Positions 24,429 through 36,891 of a stretch of 64,000 nt of DNA are shown in pieces. Position 1 is the stretch's first letter; the number at the start of each line of letters is the position of its first letter. The stretch comes from Brasenia schreberi. Its lineage: Eukaryota; Streptophyta; Magnoliopsida; Nymphaeales; Cabombaceae. The DNA is taken from assembly GCA_036023115.1 (NCBI GenBank), contig JAYKKT010000090.1:35421001-35485000 (forward strand), written 5' to 3'. The notes beneath the pieces are model-generated. The model saw nothing but the letters and a program-made list of their open reading frames with translations, had not been told where the DNA came from and did not search any database. Both the position numbers and the translations under genes were made by a program.

Positions 24429-24527
24429 TAGCTCAATGGCAGGAAGCTCTAGCACCGTTGCTGATGGTGAGGAGTTTGACTCTCAGAGGTTGCATGTGTG
24501 TGTTAGGCTTCGGCCTCTTAGAAACCT
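24429..24527 (+). mobile_element. tRNA-derived SINE (family 2)
   Basis: TTAGCTCAATGGCAGGAAGC (A box), GAGGAGTTTGACTCTCAG (B box), GCATGTGTGTG and GTTAGGCTTCGGCCTC, in the same order as at 2652 and 33411. Confidence 0.85.
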
Positions 24528-25380
24528 CATAAACGATCGTATTACAACCCAAGCATCTCAGAACATATGAACTGCAAGGATAACCCTAGAGATTGGACTC
24601 TCGACCTGCCACCATGGTGTACTCAACACCATCATTAATATTTTATAATTTCACGGTGTCTTCCCAGCATTCAATGAAATAAAGAAAGTAACCACCCGCA
24701 CTAAGTTTCCTTCTTTGCTTTTACCATGAGTTGCTGGGGGCGAACCAAATTAATTAATGAGCAAAGTGCATGAGTTGACTTTCTGTTTTCTGTGCCATCA
24801 CAAAGAGCAACCAATTCTTTAGCATAATGTAGTCAATTTCCCGTGATCTGTATCCTTTTCCCACCCTACTCGTTTGTATCTGGCATTCAAAACAAGGACA
24901 ACTATGGATTAAACAATTTCGTGTTGCTGGAGGTATTTACTATTTGATTCATACATTGACGACGAACAAATTTAGCTCCGAGAGGAGGTTCACTAATTCA
25001 AAAGTTTGCCTTTATATCCTGAAGAGCAAGCTGTGCGCTTTGGAATATCTGCGTGTGACCGATGAGAAGAAACGATGTGAAGTGAAAATCAGTGCAAAAC
25101 CCACCTTTCATAAGCATAAAAAGGAGAAGGGAAGGGCCATATGGGAGTAAAAGTCAAGCTACGTGGCCCTGCAGTGTGCTTTTAGAGAATTGAATGCGCA
25201 TTGATGTTTCTGTGCTGTTTATACGCGGTATTGGTAATGAAGGTCAAACCAGACGCACCATAATAATAGGAACTTGGCCAGTCTGATTGATATGTTTCTA
25301 TAAGATTGCTACGAGCTGAGCTTCTCCTTCTTTGGAGCTCTGTTTTCTTTACTTTTGACTCTTCATTCAAGGAGTATCAG
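24528..25380. other. Non-coding upstream of the NLR relic
   Basis: No credible coiled-coil-encoding exon of the NLR pseudogene is visible here, so its N-terminal part appears to be missing. Nothing else recognised. Confidence 0.5.
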
Positions 25381-28010
25381 CATACTTATGGGTTTGATGA
25401 CGATGCAAAAGCAATAACAGTAAGTTCTAGCGACTATCGGTTAAGAGGAGCGGGTGGAAGTCGTAGAGAGACCAACTCTGACATGATTGAGAAAAACATA
25501 ATAGGCAGGGAAGCTGATAAAGAAACCTTAATACACAATCCCTTGATTCATGGTAGGAGCGCAGAAAGTGTTTCCGTTGTTTCAATTGTGGGAATAAGTG
25601 GGCTTGGGAAAACAACTGTTGCCAAGATGATTTTCAACGATGATCAAGTAAAGAAACACTTCGGGGGATCCGTGTGGTGGCTGTGCGTATCAGAAAAGCC
25701 AAATGCAACAGATTTGGCTAGAAAGATACACGAAGTAATCAACAAAAAACATCCCCCAGAGTTTCAATTGAGTGTTGCGTGTGGAAAGCTCAAAGAAGAG
25801 CTTTCAGATAAGAAGTTTTTGCTGGTGATTGATGATGTATGGGATCTTAATTGGTGGGAACAGCTTAAGGTCACTGCCATGAATGGCAAAAGAGGGAGTA
25901 AAATCTTGATTACTTAACGAAAAAGAGAGGTGTCAGATGAAATGAACGCTTCTTATACGCACGGGCCAAAAGGTCATTTGAACAAAGTTGGGAAATGTTC
26001 CTCAGTAATGCACTTCAAGAAGGCGAACACAAGAGGCATTGGTGGCGGTGGATGACATTGCAAAAAAGATTTTACAGAAGTGTGCTGGTCTACCGCTTGT
26101 GGTGCATGCCGTTGGTAAGGTCATGCATTCCAAAGAGAGAACGCCGTAAATTTGGAGATCAATTTTAAATCGTAAGATTTGGGATTGGAAACCTTCATCA
26201 TCTTCAAGTACTATTCTTACAGGTCTCATGCTAAGCTACGATGATCTGAATCCAGTGTCGAAACGCTGTTTTGTTTATTGTTGTACCTTCCCAAAGGGTT
26301 ATGAATAATACGCAAAGGATGAGTTGCTCGCACACTGGATTGCCCATGGACTCGTTAAAGACACAAATGACAAAGACATGGAAGTTATTGCAGATGAGTG
26401 TTTCAGTGATTTAGTAAGTCGCAGCCTGATTGAAGAGAAAGGTATGGTCGTTGATAAACGATTTGGTACACATGATATCATTCATGACATTGCACTTTAT
26501 ATTGGCAGAAGAGAATACAGTCACTGTGGCATCCATGAATCCATCCGCCACCTAACGTTAACAAAGGATTTACATCAGAGCTCTATATCAGAAGAAGCTA
26601 ATAAATTGCATGCATTTTTTTTCTGTTTTTCTGTTCTGAACAGTATGACTTTCGTTAAATGACGGACTTCATCTCACGGAGTATGGCTTCTGGCAATTTA
26701 AATAGGTTGACAGTGCTATATTTGAGTGGAGCGATTGTTAGATCGCTGCCGAGTCGATAGGAGAGCTTTCCTTTTTAAAGTATCTCGATCTTAGAGGAAC
26801 ATGGATAAAAAGTTGCCCAGCTCCATCCACAAACTTCACAGCTTGCAAACCTTGATTTTAAGCAACAGCTCCATTGAGATATTGCCCAAGGAAATAGTAA
26901 GTTTTCCAGTTTAAGGCATTGGCCTGCGAACCTTGAGCAAGCTGGTAGTATGTGGATCAGAAAAATGGATGTAACATAAGAGAGCTGAAAGATTTGAACA
27001 GCTTAAGAGGAAATCTGGTCATCGAGCACATGGAAAGGGTAACAGATAAACTCGACTCACGAGAGGCAAAACTTCATCAAAAGAATAATCTCATTGTTCT
27101 CACTCTCGATTATAATTTGCAAGTCGGCTGGATGAACATTGAGGCTGATGGAGGAGAAAGGGAGGAGTTTGTACTTAAAGGGTTGCAGCCCCCACCTTGA
27201 GAAGTGGAATGCGTTGGATTACATGGGAAGGATGTTCAGTGCTCTTCATTGAATTCACTGCCACGAAGAGCACCAGTACTGAGATCAGTAGCCATTGCGT
27301 ACTGTGATACCTTTGTGAACTTCCTCTCTACCCTGCTCTCGAGTACCTATGCATTAACGGTTGCGAAAGCCTTGAAATCCTGTGGATCTAGAGGGAAACA
27401 TGAGTTCCTCCAGTCATGGAGCGGCCTACAGCGTGTCAAAACTCAAGCGTGTCAGACTAATTGATCTGCCAAACCTCTTTGCACGGTTGAATCCTGGAAC
27501 TGTTGATTTCCCCAACCTTTACCTAGAGATCGAATCAACTCGTGTTTAACACAAGGAGGATCTACCACCTTGCCCAAACTTGAAAAACCATGGATTACAG
27601 CATCTCCTGAGCTCAGCTGGTTAACAGAGTGGTCACAGCAAGAGCTGCCTCAATTGAAGGAATTATGGTTTCAAGACTTGTGTCATCTAGCTTGTTTAAC
27701 AAGAGGAGGAGCTACAAGCATGCCCACACTAGAGAAACTAGAGATTAGAAATTGCTCCTTACTCAAGTCACTACCAGATGGATTGTGTCAACTGAGAAGC
27801 TTGACATTGTCAGGTTTGTATCACTTCACTTCTTTAACTAGAGAAGGAAGTGTCGAATGCCACCTACCCAAATTAGAGTATTTATATTCATACGAGCCTC
27901 ACTTCGCAAGAGCTAGATAGGTTAGTGCAGCAAGGCCTTTCACAATTACGGGAAATGCACTTGATAAGTTTGGAGCAGTTGACGTACTTGCCTCAAGACC
28001 TGTACCGAAA
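25381..28010 (+). pseudogene. CC-NBS-LRR (RGA-type) resistance gene pseudogene
   Basis: Relic of an intracellular immune receptor. Visible in order: the linker before NB-ARC (NIIGREADKETLI); P-loop GISGLGKTT at 25591-25617; kinase-2 LLVIDDVWD, whose final W is the mark of the non-TIR class; RNBS-B GSKILIT, cut by a stop at 25915-25917; after a gap, GLPL in CAGLPLVVHAVG near 26090; an in-frame TAA after KERTP; the winged-helix word LSYDDLNPVSKRCF; another TAA near 26307; an MHD-like THDIIHDIA near 26466; then LRR remnants such as LQTLILSNSSIEILP (near 26845) and pieces to about 28010. Most of the coiled-coil N terminus is absent. At least three in-frame stops plus frame changes in the LRR show it cannot encode a full receptor. 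The region that matches miR482/2118 target sites in other NLRs (the P-loop) is intact. Confidence 0.93.
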
Positions 28011-28056
28011 ATTTTTATGTCCGGTATGGACTAAAAACTTTGTTTGAAAAAATTAT

Positions 28057-30306
28057 TCGCAAGCGTCAATAAGTTTACTCAAGCAAAGATATTTATGTGA
28101 CTATTCGGCGAATGTAAGCAAGTAGGTTCTTATCATCATAGGTCTTTTAGAATCGACGCTCAATGGTCAGCCTAGACGCTTGGGAGGAGCGATTTCAGAA
28201 TCCACAGTTTTCTAAAAATAGTTTCCACTCAAAACTGTTTTTCAAAAGGGTATGACTTTCACTTTGCCAAACCAATTAATGTTATATGAAAACATAATTG
28301 GTTCTGTTTTCCAATAGGTGAGTTTGTTTTCTTGGTTTTATGGAGATCCAAAAATTCCAAAATTTTTACCTAAGTAAGAATTAAATTTGAAGTTTGATTG
28401 AAATTTTTTATTTTTGGATCTTTCAATGATCTGAATAAGACATGAGAAATTTTTTTAACTGAATGGTATTATGAAATTAAGAACAGTATTTGTGATTGAG
28501 AAATAGAGTCTCAGTAAAACACTCGTATCTCTATATCTAGGATTCCGAGCTAGCTATGCAACCAATTCAAATCAAACGAAGGTGATACGAGCTTGATCGA
28601 ACCAAGGTGGGTCAAATTAATTCACATGATCCTCAAATCAAGCCAAGGTCAGTCGCATCAACACAAGGCGGGCTGCACCAAGTCAAGGCCAATTGAACCA
28701 AGTCAAGACGGGCTGCAAAGCACCAAGGCAAGGACATGCTCTAAGAGAGACCATGCACATGACCAGCATGAGCTATTGACATGTGACCAACAAATCAAGC
28801 TGGATTGAAGCAAATTGGATCGATCATGGAACAACCAAACTCGTGGAACACACTAGAAGGATGCCAAAAATATTCTTTGATCTAGAGACTTCTTGGGCCA
28901 GCCAAGAAGTCTATAAATAACAGCCTTAGACTGGGATTCAGGGGAGGCAAATTAGAGAACGAAACCAACAAAAGAGAAGAGAGGAAAGAGATAGAAGAAA
29001 AAGACGTGTGAAGGAAAGTCGTCCAAGGAGGAATCCAATCAAGTTTTCTCTCTTTTCCCATTGTGCTAATTCATTCCTTTGTAATCTTTGGAGTCTTCAT
29101 CTCTAACTTCTTTTAATAGCCAAAGGAGTGCTGCAAAAATCTATGCAAAAGGCCATTAAGTATATTATCACTCTTTCTCTCCTTTCTTGGTTGATGTGAT
29201 TGCCTCCAAATCAATTCAAGAAGCCATAAGAGGGACATAGATGTCACATTTATATGTAATGATATTAGTATGTAATCACTCTTATGGTGCATTAAATACT
29301 TATAAGTTTGTGTAAGGGTGGGCATTGGGCTATGATTGCATATATTTTTCAATAGAATTATCCTCCTCTATAGAAATTGCCTCGGAGATTTATATGTAGA
29401 CGAACACCTCTCCAAACAAACATAAGTCTTCAACAAAAATTATTTGAATGATCATTAATTCATTAAGGATCAAACCGAATGCATCATTAACTTTTACAAG
29501 GAAAACTCTATGGATTTTAGAATCCTACATGAACCTTGTTTGCTTCTCGAATTTATAGCCCTCATCTCTTAGTAAAATATTCTGAAATTGTGTTCAGAAG
29601 TTGCATACACACTGATTAACATCTGATAAAAGTTTTAAAAATTTTAGACACGAGTAAGGTTGGGTAAAACAATCATCAAGAAACTAACTCAATCCGAAAT
29701 AGAACCATTTTGTGCTAAAATTCCTTCGACAGACCTTTAGTAAAACGGTCATAACTCGGTCCATAAACATCCAAAAATCTTGAAAATAATTTCGTTGGAA
29801 AGTTAACATTCATAACTGACCAATTTTATAAAAATCAAAATCTTACGTTCACATATAGAAGCGTTTTACTGAGACTCCGTTTCTCGCTCACAGAGACTGT
29901 TCTGAATTTCAAAATTGCGTTCAGTTAGAATTTTTCTCTGATTTAATTATGATCATTCAAAGACCTAAAAATATAAATAAAAATTGTCAATAAAACTTCA
30001 TACATAGTTCTAAATTAGATAAAAATTTTGGGATTTTTGGATTGCTATAAAATAACCAAAAAATATAAAATCCACTATTGGAAAACAAGACCAATTCTAT
30101 TTCACAACACAATAATTGGTTTGGCTAAGTGAAAAGCATACCGACTTGAAAACCCGTTTTGAGTTTAACTTAAATCGCTCTTTCTAGGCGTGCAGGTTAA
30201 CTCTTGAGCACCGGTTCAAGAAGGCATATGATGATAAGAACTTATTGGTCCACAATCACTGAAATTGTTAGAAAAATATCTTTGCAAGTTTGAGTAAACT
30301 TGCCGG
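28057..30306. repeat. Large inverted repeat: ~0.48-kb arms around a 1.3-kb LTR-like core
   Basis: The left arm (about 28057-28544) and right arm (about 29840-30306) are imperfect reverse complements along their length. Paired words include AAGTTTACTCAA, TTCTTATCATCATA, CCAAACCAATTA, TTTTCCAATA, AAAATTTTTA and AGTCTCAGTAAAAC. The core has AAGTCAAGGCGGGCTG-like sub-repeats at 28610-28730, a TATAAATA box at 28912-28919 and a purine-rich leader, which look like an LTR promoter. No coding frame. A related sequence without a clear left arm is at 51.2-52.35 kb. It may be a non-autonomous element with long terminal inverted repeats, or two LTR fragments in opposite orientation. Confidence 0.8.
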
Positions 30307-30320
30307 CACGCTCGAGCATA

Positions 30321-30642
30321 GTTGTATTGGGGACTGATATAATTGAAAGTTACTTTAGGTGTTATCTTGTGTGTTTGGTTGACTTCTTGTTAACTCTTAA
30401 CCTATCGATAAATATGAAAATGGGACTTGGCACTTGAACTGCAGCCTAGACCCATTCTAAGTTGGATTCCCGAGTGAAATTGATGCTTGAGTTATCGTGT
30501 ATGGAGGTGGTTGGGTTTTCATGGGAAGCCCATAGGTTCAGTTCATTTGGCCCTCCTCTTCTTAGTGCAAACATTTTTTACTGAGTTTGAGCCTTTTGAA
30601 CCACAATTCTATATTAATGATGGGTTTTGTGATTGATGTACA
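30321..30642 (+). repeat. Dispersed repeat A, + copy
   Basis: Starts GTTGTATTGGGGACTGATAT and ends in GATGTACA. It is the reverse complement of 41825-42170 throughout, including ATCGATAAATATGAAAATGG and TTCATGGGAAGCCCATAGG. A shorter overlapping fragment recurs at 30717-30778. It begins just after the right arm of the large inverted repeat. No protein recognised. Confidence 0.9.
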
Positions 30643-30789
30643 ACGGAACTTGGAACCCGAAGAACAACAAATTGAGGTCCAATTTTCCTCAAGCCACTAA
30701 TCAAACACACCCTTAGGAGACTTGGTTTCTTTAGGTTGTTTTATGGACTAATATAAATGAAAGTTACTTTAGGTGTTATTCTTGTCTGA

Positions 30790-31531
30790 AACACACACAC
30801 ATATAGCTTGACCCGCACCATATGAGCATTTCATATTTTTGTAAGTGGGATGAGCAGTGTAGATTCTTTGTTGCCATAGAGCTTGACCCCGCACCATATG
30901 AGCATTTCATAGAAACAAAATCATGCTTCATTGTTTGATTCCAAGACTTCATATGCCTTTTTCTACTTCTTTTAAAGCGTTCACTATCTAATACGCACGT
31001 CTTCATCATGTCATGGATGACATGTATTTGGTTCTAGATAATAATAACTAGATTACAAAAATGAGATGCTCTTTAGTATCACTTGATCTATGTCAAATAT
31101 TTCTCTCTAACTTCAATTAAGGGCAGATAACCAAGGCATTCTCTTAAAAAACTTTAGACGACGTGGACCGCCCGATCTGGACATGGACTTTTGGTGCCGG
31201 CTCTGGTTGACTCTAAAATTGCCACCCCTATAAGTATTCGTGAAGACCAGTCCTAGCTCCATTAACTCAAAAGTGACTTTTCAAAGGGTCCGGTCCGGTC
31301 GTCAGTTGGTGGGTGTATACAAGGACTTAAGAGGTCATCTGTTGGACCAATGGTTGCCTTGCCGGCCAACCACTTGAAACATGTTCAAGTTATATAATAT
31401 GTCTACAACCAATTTCAAGTTTATTGTGAATCATCGTTATTTTATTACAATTTATTTAAGTAGTAGTAGATCATAAATGTCTCTATCATATCCTCATATT
31501 TAGACCAGTGAGTTTGTAGTAATAAGACTCG

Positions 31532-31606
<75 letters not shown>

Positions 31607-33393
31607 GAGAGAACCTTTCACCATGTATTACTATATTCATCATATTCAAACAAATTTCAACTATTTATGTTGAATGATAGATGATTGAAATTTGAATTCA
31701 AAAGGTAAAAAATACATGTGTATCTTTTGCAGTTGCATGATACCTTTTACTTTTTTAAATTCAAACTACAACTATCTATCAACCTAAGATGAATGCTTAG
31801 CTAGCATGTAACAGTTTCTCTCTCTCTCTCTCCCTCTCCCTATATATATATATAATGAGTGTGTGTCTCCATGTGCATGCAAACCCATGTGGATGGGTGC
31901 ATAAAAAACTGTCATATGTACACAAATGAGAAGCCCCTCATAATCATATACATTTTTTGAAGATAAAGTAGCCATATAGATGTGCAAGGAATGCTAAAAA
32001 ATCCACAGAATCAACCAACTACTCTTTCTTTTCGCTGTATAGATTAGATTTTATAGTGATCAAAGCTAAGACCACCTACTCTTTTAATCCTTAAAATATC
32101 TGATTCCTCATCCAAGAAAAGCATACATTACTAATTGATTCCAATTTTCATGGGGTGTCTGTGTATTTCTGTCTGCAACCCGACTTGCCTAGCAGGAAAC
32201 TTCCAGCCATCATCATCATCGCATGCTTGTCTCCTCATTCAACATCATCATGATTATCAACAATAAACTAGGTAAACTTTCGTTTTGTGCGCGTGTATGT
32301 CTGTGTTAATACTCAATTTTCTCTTTATGGTCATTTCATTTCACTGGCTTCGAGGTACATTTTCCTGATCAAAGTAGTGAACTCTCTTACCACAATAAAG
32401 AAGGCAAGTTGCGGGGCTTACAGCTTTGATAGGTAAATTTCATTTTAATGTCTTTCCCTTCACTTTTTTATAAAATATATTATGGAGAGAGTATTAAATA
32501 CATAATGTTTATAATGTCTTTAGGTGTATAGAACTATTTAACCATTTCTACTTTGTGATCTTTAAGATCAACAATAGAAATTTAAATTAAAAGGTATCGT
32601 TTGTACTTTCATATTTTATACCATATGGATTCATGTTTAAGCTTTTATATTATGCACCCAAAAACATTATGTCATTTAGTTATATATATAAAGAGAGATG
32701 GGTAGTAGCAAATATAATGTCTTTTGGTGCATAATCTTACATAAATATTTTTATCATTTGATTTGCATGAATTAAAAGTACCGTTTTAAATATTTTTGTT
32801 TTATCATTCTAAAGATCGAATAATATAGATGTTTATGTAAGATTTTACACAAAAAGGCATTATACATTTGCCAATATATATATATATATATATATCAAAG
32901 TGGAAACAAATCAGTCAAACTCTCGAAATGCCACCCTTTTAGGTAGCTATTAATGTGCCTTTCCGGGCCAAGATATATCACAACTCTTAACTGTCACAAG
33001 ATAATGTTTTGATTCTTTTTCATTTTTGTAAGAAGAAACAATTTTTGCTTCTTGGGAAAGAAAAAACAAGCCTTTCAATGCCTGGTAAAGGCGGACCATA
33101 AATTGTGAAACATGCATGAGACTATTTTTCAATCATAATTAGCAATACCTTTTTTCATAAGAAACTGGTTCTATACCTCCATGGGAAAATTATTTCCCAT
33201 ATAGGGACCAACACTTCAGAAGCTGGTGTAGCACCACTTTGCTTAAGCACCAATGCACGCACGCACACATTCGGCTCTAAACCATCTATCCGTTTAAAAT
33301 GACTGTTTTTTCTTAGCTTGTTAGCGAGTTTCTATGCGAACACGGTCAGTTTTACACCAAAACTACATGGATTCTTGATCTCGTATCATATTT
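30790..33393. other. Non-coding, AT-rich
   Basis: No gene recognised. It contains a short direct repeat (AGCTTGACCCGCACCATATGA-type words near 30808 and 30882), the (AT)n run at 31538 and CT/AT runs near 31817-31855. From 32470 to 32880 the text is low-complexity with repeated ATAATGTCTTTAGGTG-like words, probably a MITE remnant. Confidence 0.5.
31538..31602. repeat. (TA)32 microsatellite
   Basis: A 65-base TA run. Confidence 0.98.
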
Positions 33394-33395
33394 AA

Positions 33396-33554
33396 ATTTA
33401 CTCCAATCATGCCGAGAGAGTTAGCTCAATGGCAGAGCGCTCCGGCGCCGTTGCAGATGGTGGGGAGTTCAACTCTCAGTGAGTGCATGTGTGTGTGTTT
33501 TAGGCTTCGGCCTCCCTCCTGTAAACAAAAGGGAAAAATATTTACTCCAACCAT
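33396..33554 (+). mobile_element. SINE family 2 with 15-bp target duplication
   Basis: The element 33411-33539 has TTAGCTCAATGGCAGAGCGC (A box), GGGGAGTTCAACTCTCAG (B box) and TTAGGCTTCGGCCTCC, then an A-rich tail. It is flanked by ATTTACTCCAATCAT (33396-33410) and ATTTACTCCAACCAT (33540-33554), 15 bp with one mismatch. This is the best-preserved copy in the window and defines the family ends. Confidence 0.92.
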
Positions 33555-33967
33555 CAGATTTAACTAGAGTTGTAGTTTGCTAATTTGATGACCCACAATC
33601 TGGCTATGTCATGTTGCTATCATGTCCAATTTCTCACTTGTATGGCCCATTAGTAATTATTTTAAATATCTTGAACTTCCGACTTAGAAATACTTTAAAG
33701 CATCTCAATGGACATCTCATCAAATATTGATGTAACTTTTGAATCTAGTCTAATATTGTGAATATATAATACAAGTGGGTCCGTCCACATATGGGGTTAC
33801 CAATGAGCCAAAAGCAGCTTATTCATGCGCTTTGTTTCTATTTCACCCATCATATAATAAATTTCATAAGAAAATGATCGCCATGTACCATACAGTAATA
33901 ATTTTCTCCTCCAAATTTAACACATTCATGTAGATTTTTTATGTGGTATATATATATATGAAAACTG

Positions 33968-34216
33968 AGAGTTGCTACACACTCTCTCGCGCCAAACTCT
34001 ATAAGATGATTTGGGTGGTTCGTACAATAATACGGATGATATAGATCAAGTCATCCGTTAACATGACACAAGAATCGATGCTATGTAATCCATATGAGTA
34101 TATTAAATGTGATATGAAATGGATACCTTGATGACCACCATCTAATTGATCCCATATAAAGTAACGATGATCAAGCAGTGTCTAGCATGAAAAGTTGCCT
34201 AGCAACTCTCTCTCTC
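33968..34216. mobile_element. MITE-like element, ~250 bp
   Basis: The left end GAGAGTTGCTACACACTC and the right end read on the other strand, GAGAGAGTTGCTAGGCAAC, form an imperfect terminal inverted repeat. The interior is non-coding. Confidence 0.55.
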
Positions 34217-34306
34217 TAACCAAACTATTTTGGTTATCATTTTCTTTTCACTCTTAAAAATAGACAATGTAAATTATGCTTCCAAGCTTGCATACCCCGA
34301 GTGACA

Positions 34307-34784
34307 CTAGGGGTTGGGGTGTTCGCTGTTCGGTTTGGTTCAGTTCTAGCTTCAACCACAAATCAAACAATTATTCATGGTTCTTCTTATGGTTCTTATT
34401 ATTTAGAGAACCGAACCAAACCGTGGCATCTTCTGAACCAAATTGACGGTTTCAGTTTGGTTTGACTATGAACCACAATCCTACTTATTTAGAATTTGGC
34501 TACTAGATAGAGTATTATGTCACCTTATTATTTGGATCTACTGTCCAAATCTTATTATGTCCACAGTCCTACTTATTTAGACTCATATATAAACTTAATT
34601 ATCAAGATTTATATATATAAGCATACAAACTTTATGCATATACATACATATATACATATATGGTTTTGGTTCAGTTCTAACACTGGATCCGTGAACCAAA
34701 CCACCAATATTTTTCCTATAAGAATTAAATCAAACCAAACCCACTGATTTGCTTCGGTTCAAGCGATTCCTTGAACACCCCTAG
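34307..34784. mobile_element. hAT-like MITE, ~480 bp
   Basis: The left end reads CTAGGGGTTGGGGTGTTC and the right end, on the other strand, CTAGGGGTGTTCAAGG. Next to both ends are GGTTTGGTTC-type words. The short TAGGGGTG-type terminal repeat is characteristic of non-autonomous hAT elements in plants. No transposase. Confidence 0.65.
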
Positions 34785-34880
34785 CTAGGAGGCTCAATTC
34801 TCGAGTTGCAGATCATGATTTTGATACCTAGGAGTGCATACCTTGCTTCAGCCTCTCTATTGTAACGAAAGGAAAAAAAA
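34785..34880 (+). mobile_element. Degenerate SINE
   Basis: AGGCTCAATTCTCGAG, GATTTTGATACCTAGGAG, GCATACC, CTTCAGCCTCTC and an A-rich tail follow the family-2 order loosely. It abuts the hAT-like MITE. Confidence 0.45.
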
Positions 34881-35234
34881 AGTTTATCGAAGATTGCACA
34901 AGGGTGTACACGTTTGTATGTGTCATGTATTTGGAACTGCATTCCCGTATATAATACATGTATCAGCATCGTATTGTACTGGTATACGGTATGCTAAACT
35001 ACAGTATAGCACTTACAACTCAAGGCTGTTTCTAAGCATACAAAGAGTAAGATGAAGATTAAATGTTCAATATCACACGAACGTAAATGGGTCCCATTGG
35101 CCTCCGATTTCAAGGCTCTTGTGGAATAGGTGCAATTGAAGGCTTTTTATTTGCTCGAGTTTATTCTGGAAGAGAATAATTGGAGGGGTGGCATACATGG
35201 AGTCATGGTCTTCTTCCAAAGGCAATTTCACAAT

Positions 35235-35277
<43 letters not shown>
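35235..35277. repeat. (AC)n-(TA)n microsatellite
   Basis: Ten AC units pass into eleven TA units, the same transition as at 10807. Confidence 0.95.
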
Positions 35278-36375
35278 ACCATCTGAGATTTGATGATCGC
35301 TCGGCTTGTTTTCTGTATCAAGTAGTCTAGGTAGACATGGCTGGTGGAACAGAGGACCGTCTGGTTCAGTTTCGGTTCTACCTTTTATGAAACCGGAACT
35401 AAGTCAAAAGCGGAACACCAGTTTTAAACCGTCTGAATCATATATTTTCAAATATTTTAATTATATTATTACAAATTTCAAAATAATTCGAAAGATTTTA
35501 AAGCCCGCCCCACACGAACACGAAGTCTGCCCCACTCCAGACAAGTTTCTGGGCCCGTCACTGACTCGTTTGAACTTTTCTGAAGGGAGTAGATCTTTTC
35601 CATAATTTACTCACGAGCGACATGGGGCGGCTTGGTGTGGAGTTATTCTGTAATTCTTTTTGTCGCTATGTTAAAGCTTGAACACCTTTCAGTTTGGACT
35701 TTAACTTTAATGGCGCGAGACTTACAGTCAGAAAAAGGCAAAGGTTGCAATTCCATCCCTTTCGCTCGATTGACTGAAAAGGATGTAACACCCTTACGTC
35801 CCACGACTTGACACTGTTTTTCTCGACTTTTAGCAAGGGCGGCATCTCCGGGTGTGGACACGAGAATCTGACACGAGTACCACCGGGAAGTCCACATTCG
35901 TGTAAATATCATATTGTATTTGGGTTGACCTAGTTTCGACACGACCCGAGCACAATCCCGAACACGAAGGTGCTGGCAATACAACAACCAATATGAAATG
36001 ACCCAAAACTCACGTCCAGTTCGTCTAAATGATCTAAGATGATGAGCGACTACCACATTATCTTACTGTCATGCTGCTCTCTATTGAAGAGACTCAGATT
36101 GTGCGACCTGGCCGAACACTGTACCAGGTAGTTGAGGTTCACGTTTGAGTCAGATCCAACCTACCAGCTCGCGTTTGTTGGGCTTTTTTAGGGACTCAAA
36201 TCGGGTCATATTGCGTATGACAGGCTATATGCTATGCTCAATCCCAACCGTACATCTCATTTGATGGTGATGTGTTGAACAATATACGTTTACACAATAT
36301 GGTCTTGTCTGCTCTGTAGAATAACTTGAACGAGAAAAACCAATTTCTTAACACTGTAAAACACGCGTGCGCCCA
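35278..36375. other. Non-coding
   Basis: A minus-strand frame of 137 codons at 35643-36056 has no recognisable domain and looks like chance. GGTTCAGTTTCGGTTC words near 35360 suggest a MITE fragment. Nothing else recognised. Confidence 0.5.
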
Positions 36376-36674
<299 letters not shown>

Positions 36675-36760
36675 GGGAGCTTGTCCAAATGCTTGTGTAA
36701 TTTAATCTCATAGTTTAGCATTAGTCGTAATTAGGGAGGTAAGGTTTTTGTCAGATAATC

Positions 36761-36767
36761 TATAAAA
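36761..36767 (+). promoter_or_regulatory. TATA box of the DUF688 gene
   Basis: TATAAAA, 125 bases upstream of the start codon, followed by a CT-rich leader (CCTCCTTTCTTTCTCC). Confidence 0.6.
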
Positions 36768-36891
36768 TCACATGCTGTTGCCACCCTCCTTTCTTTCTCC
36801 ATAGCCCCATCTTCTTTTTTCCCTGCCTCTCAGCTGACTGTCTTTTTGAGTTACTGGACATACTTTCCACTGCAAGTTCCCTTTTCCATCA

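Noticed and set aside
24944..25150. 68-codon frame upstream of the NLR relic considered as its coiled-coil exon
   Set aside because: The peptide lacks the expected coiled-coil or EDVID-type pattern and does not join the NB-ARC frame.
33411..33490. Possible tRNA gene (AGCTCAATGGCAG, GAGTTCAACTC)
   Set aside because: It has Pol III boxes but a long non-tRNA body, A-rich tail and target duplication, so it is a SINE.
35643..36056. 137-codon minus-strand open frame
   Set aside because: No recognisable domain and no supporting gene structure; it lies in repeat-like DNA, so I treat it as chance.
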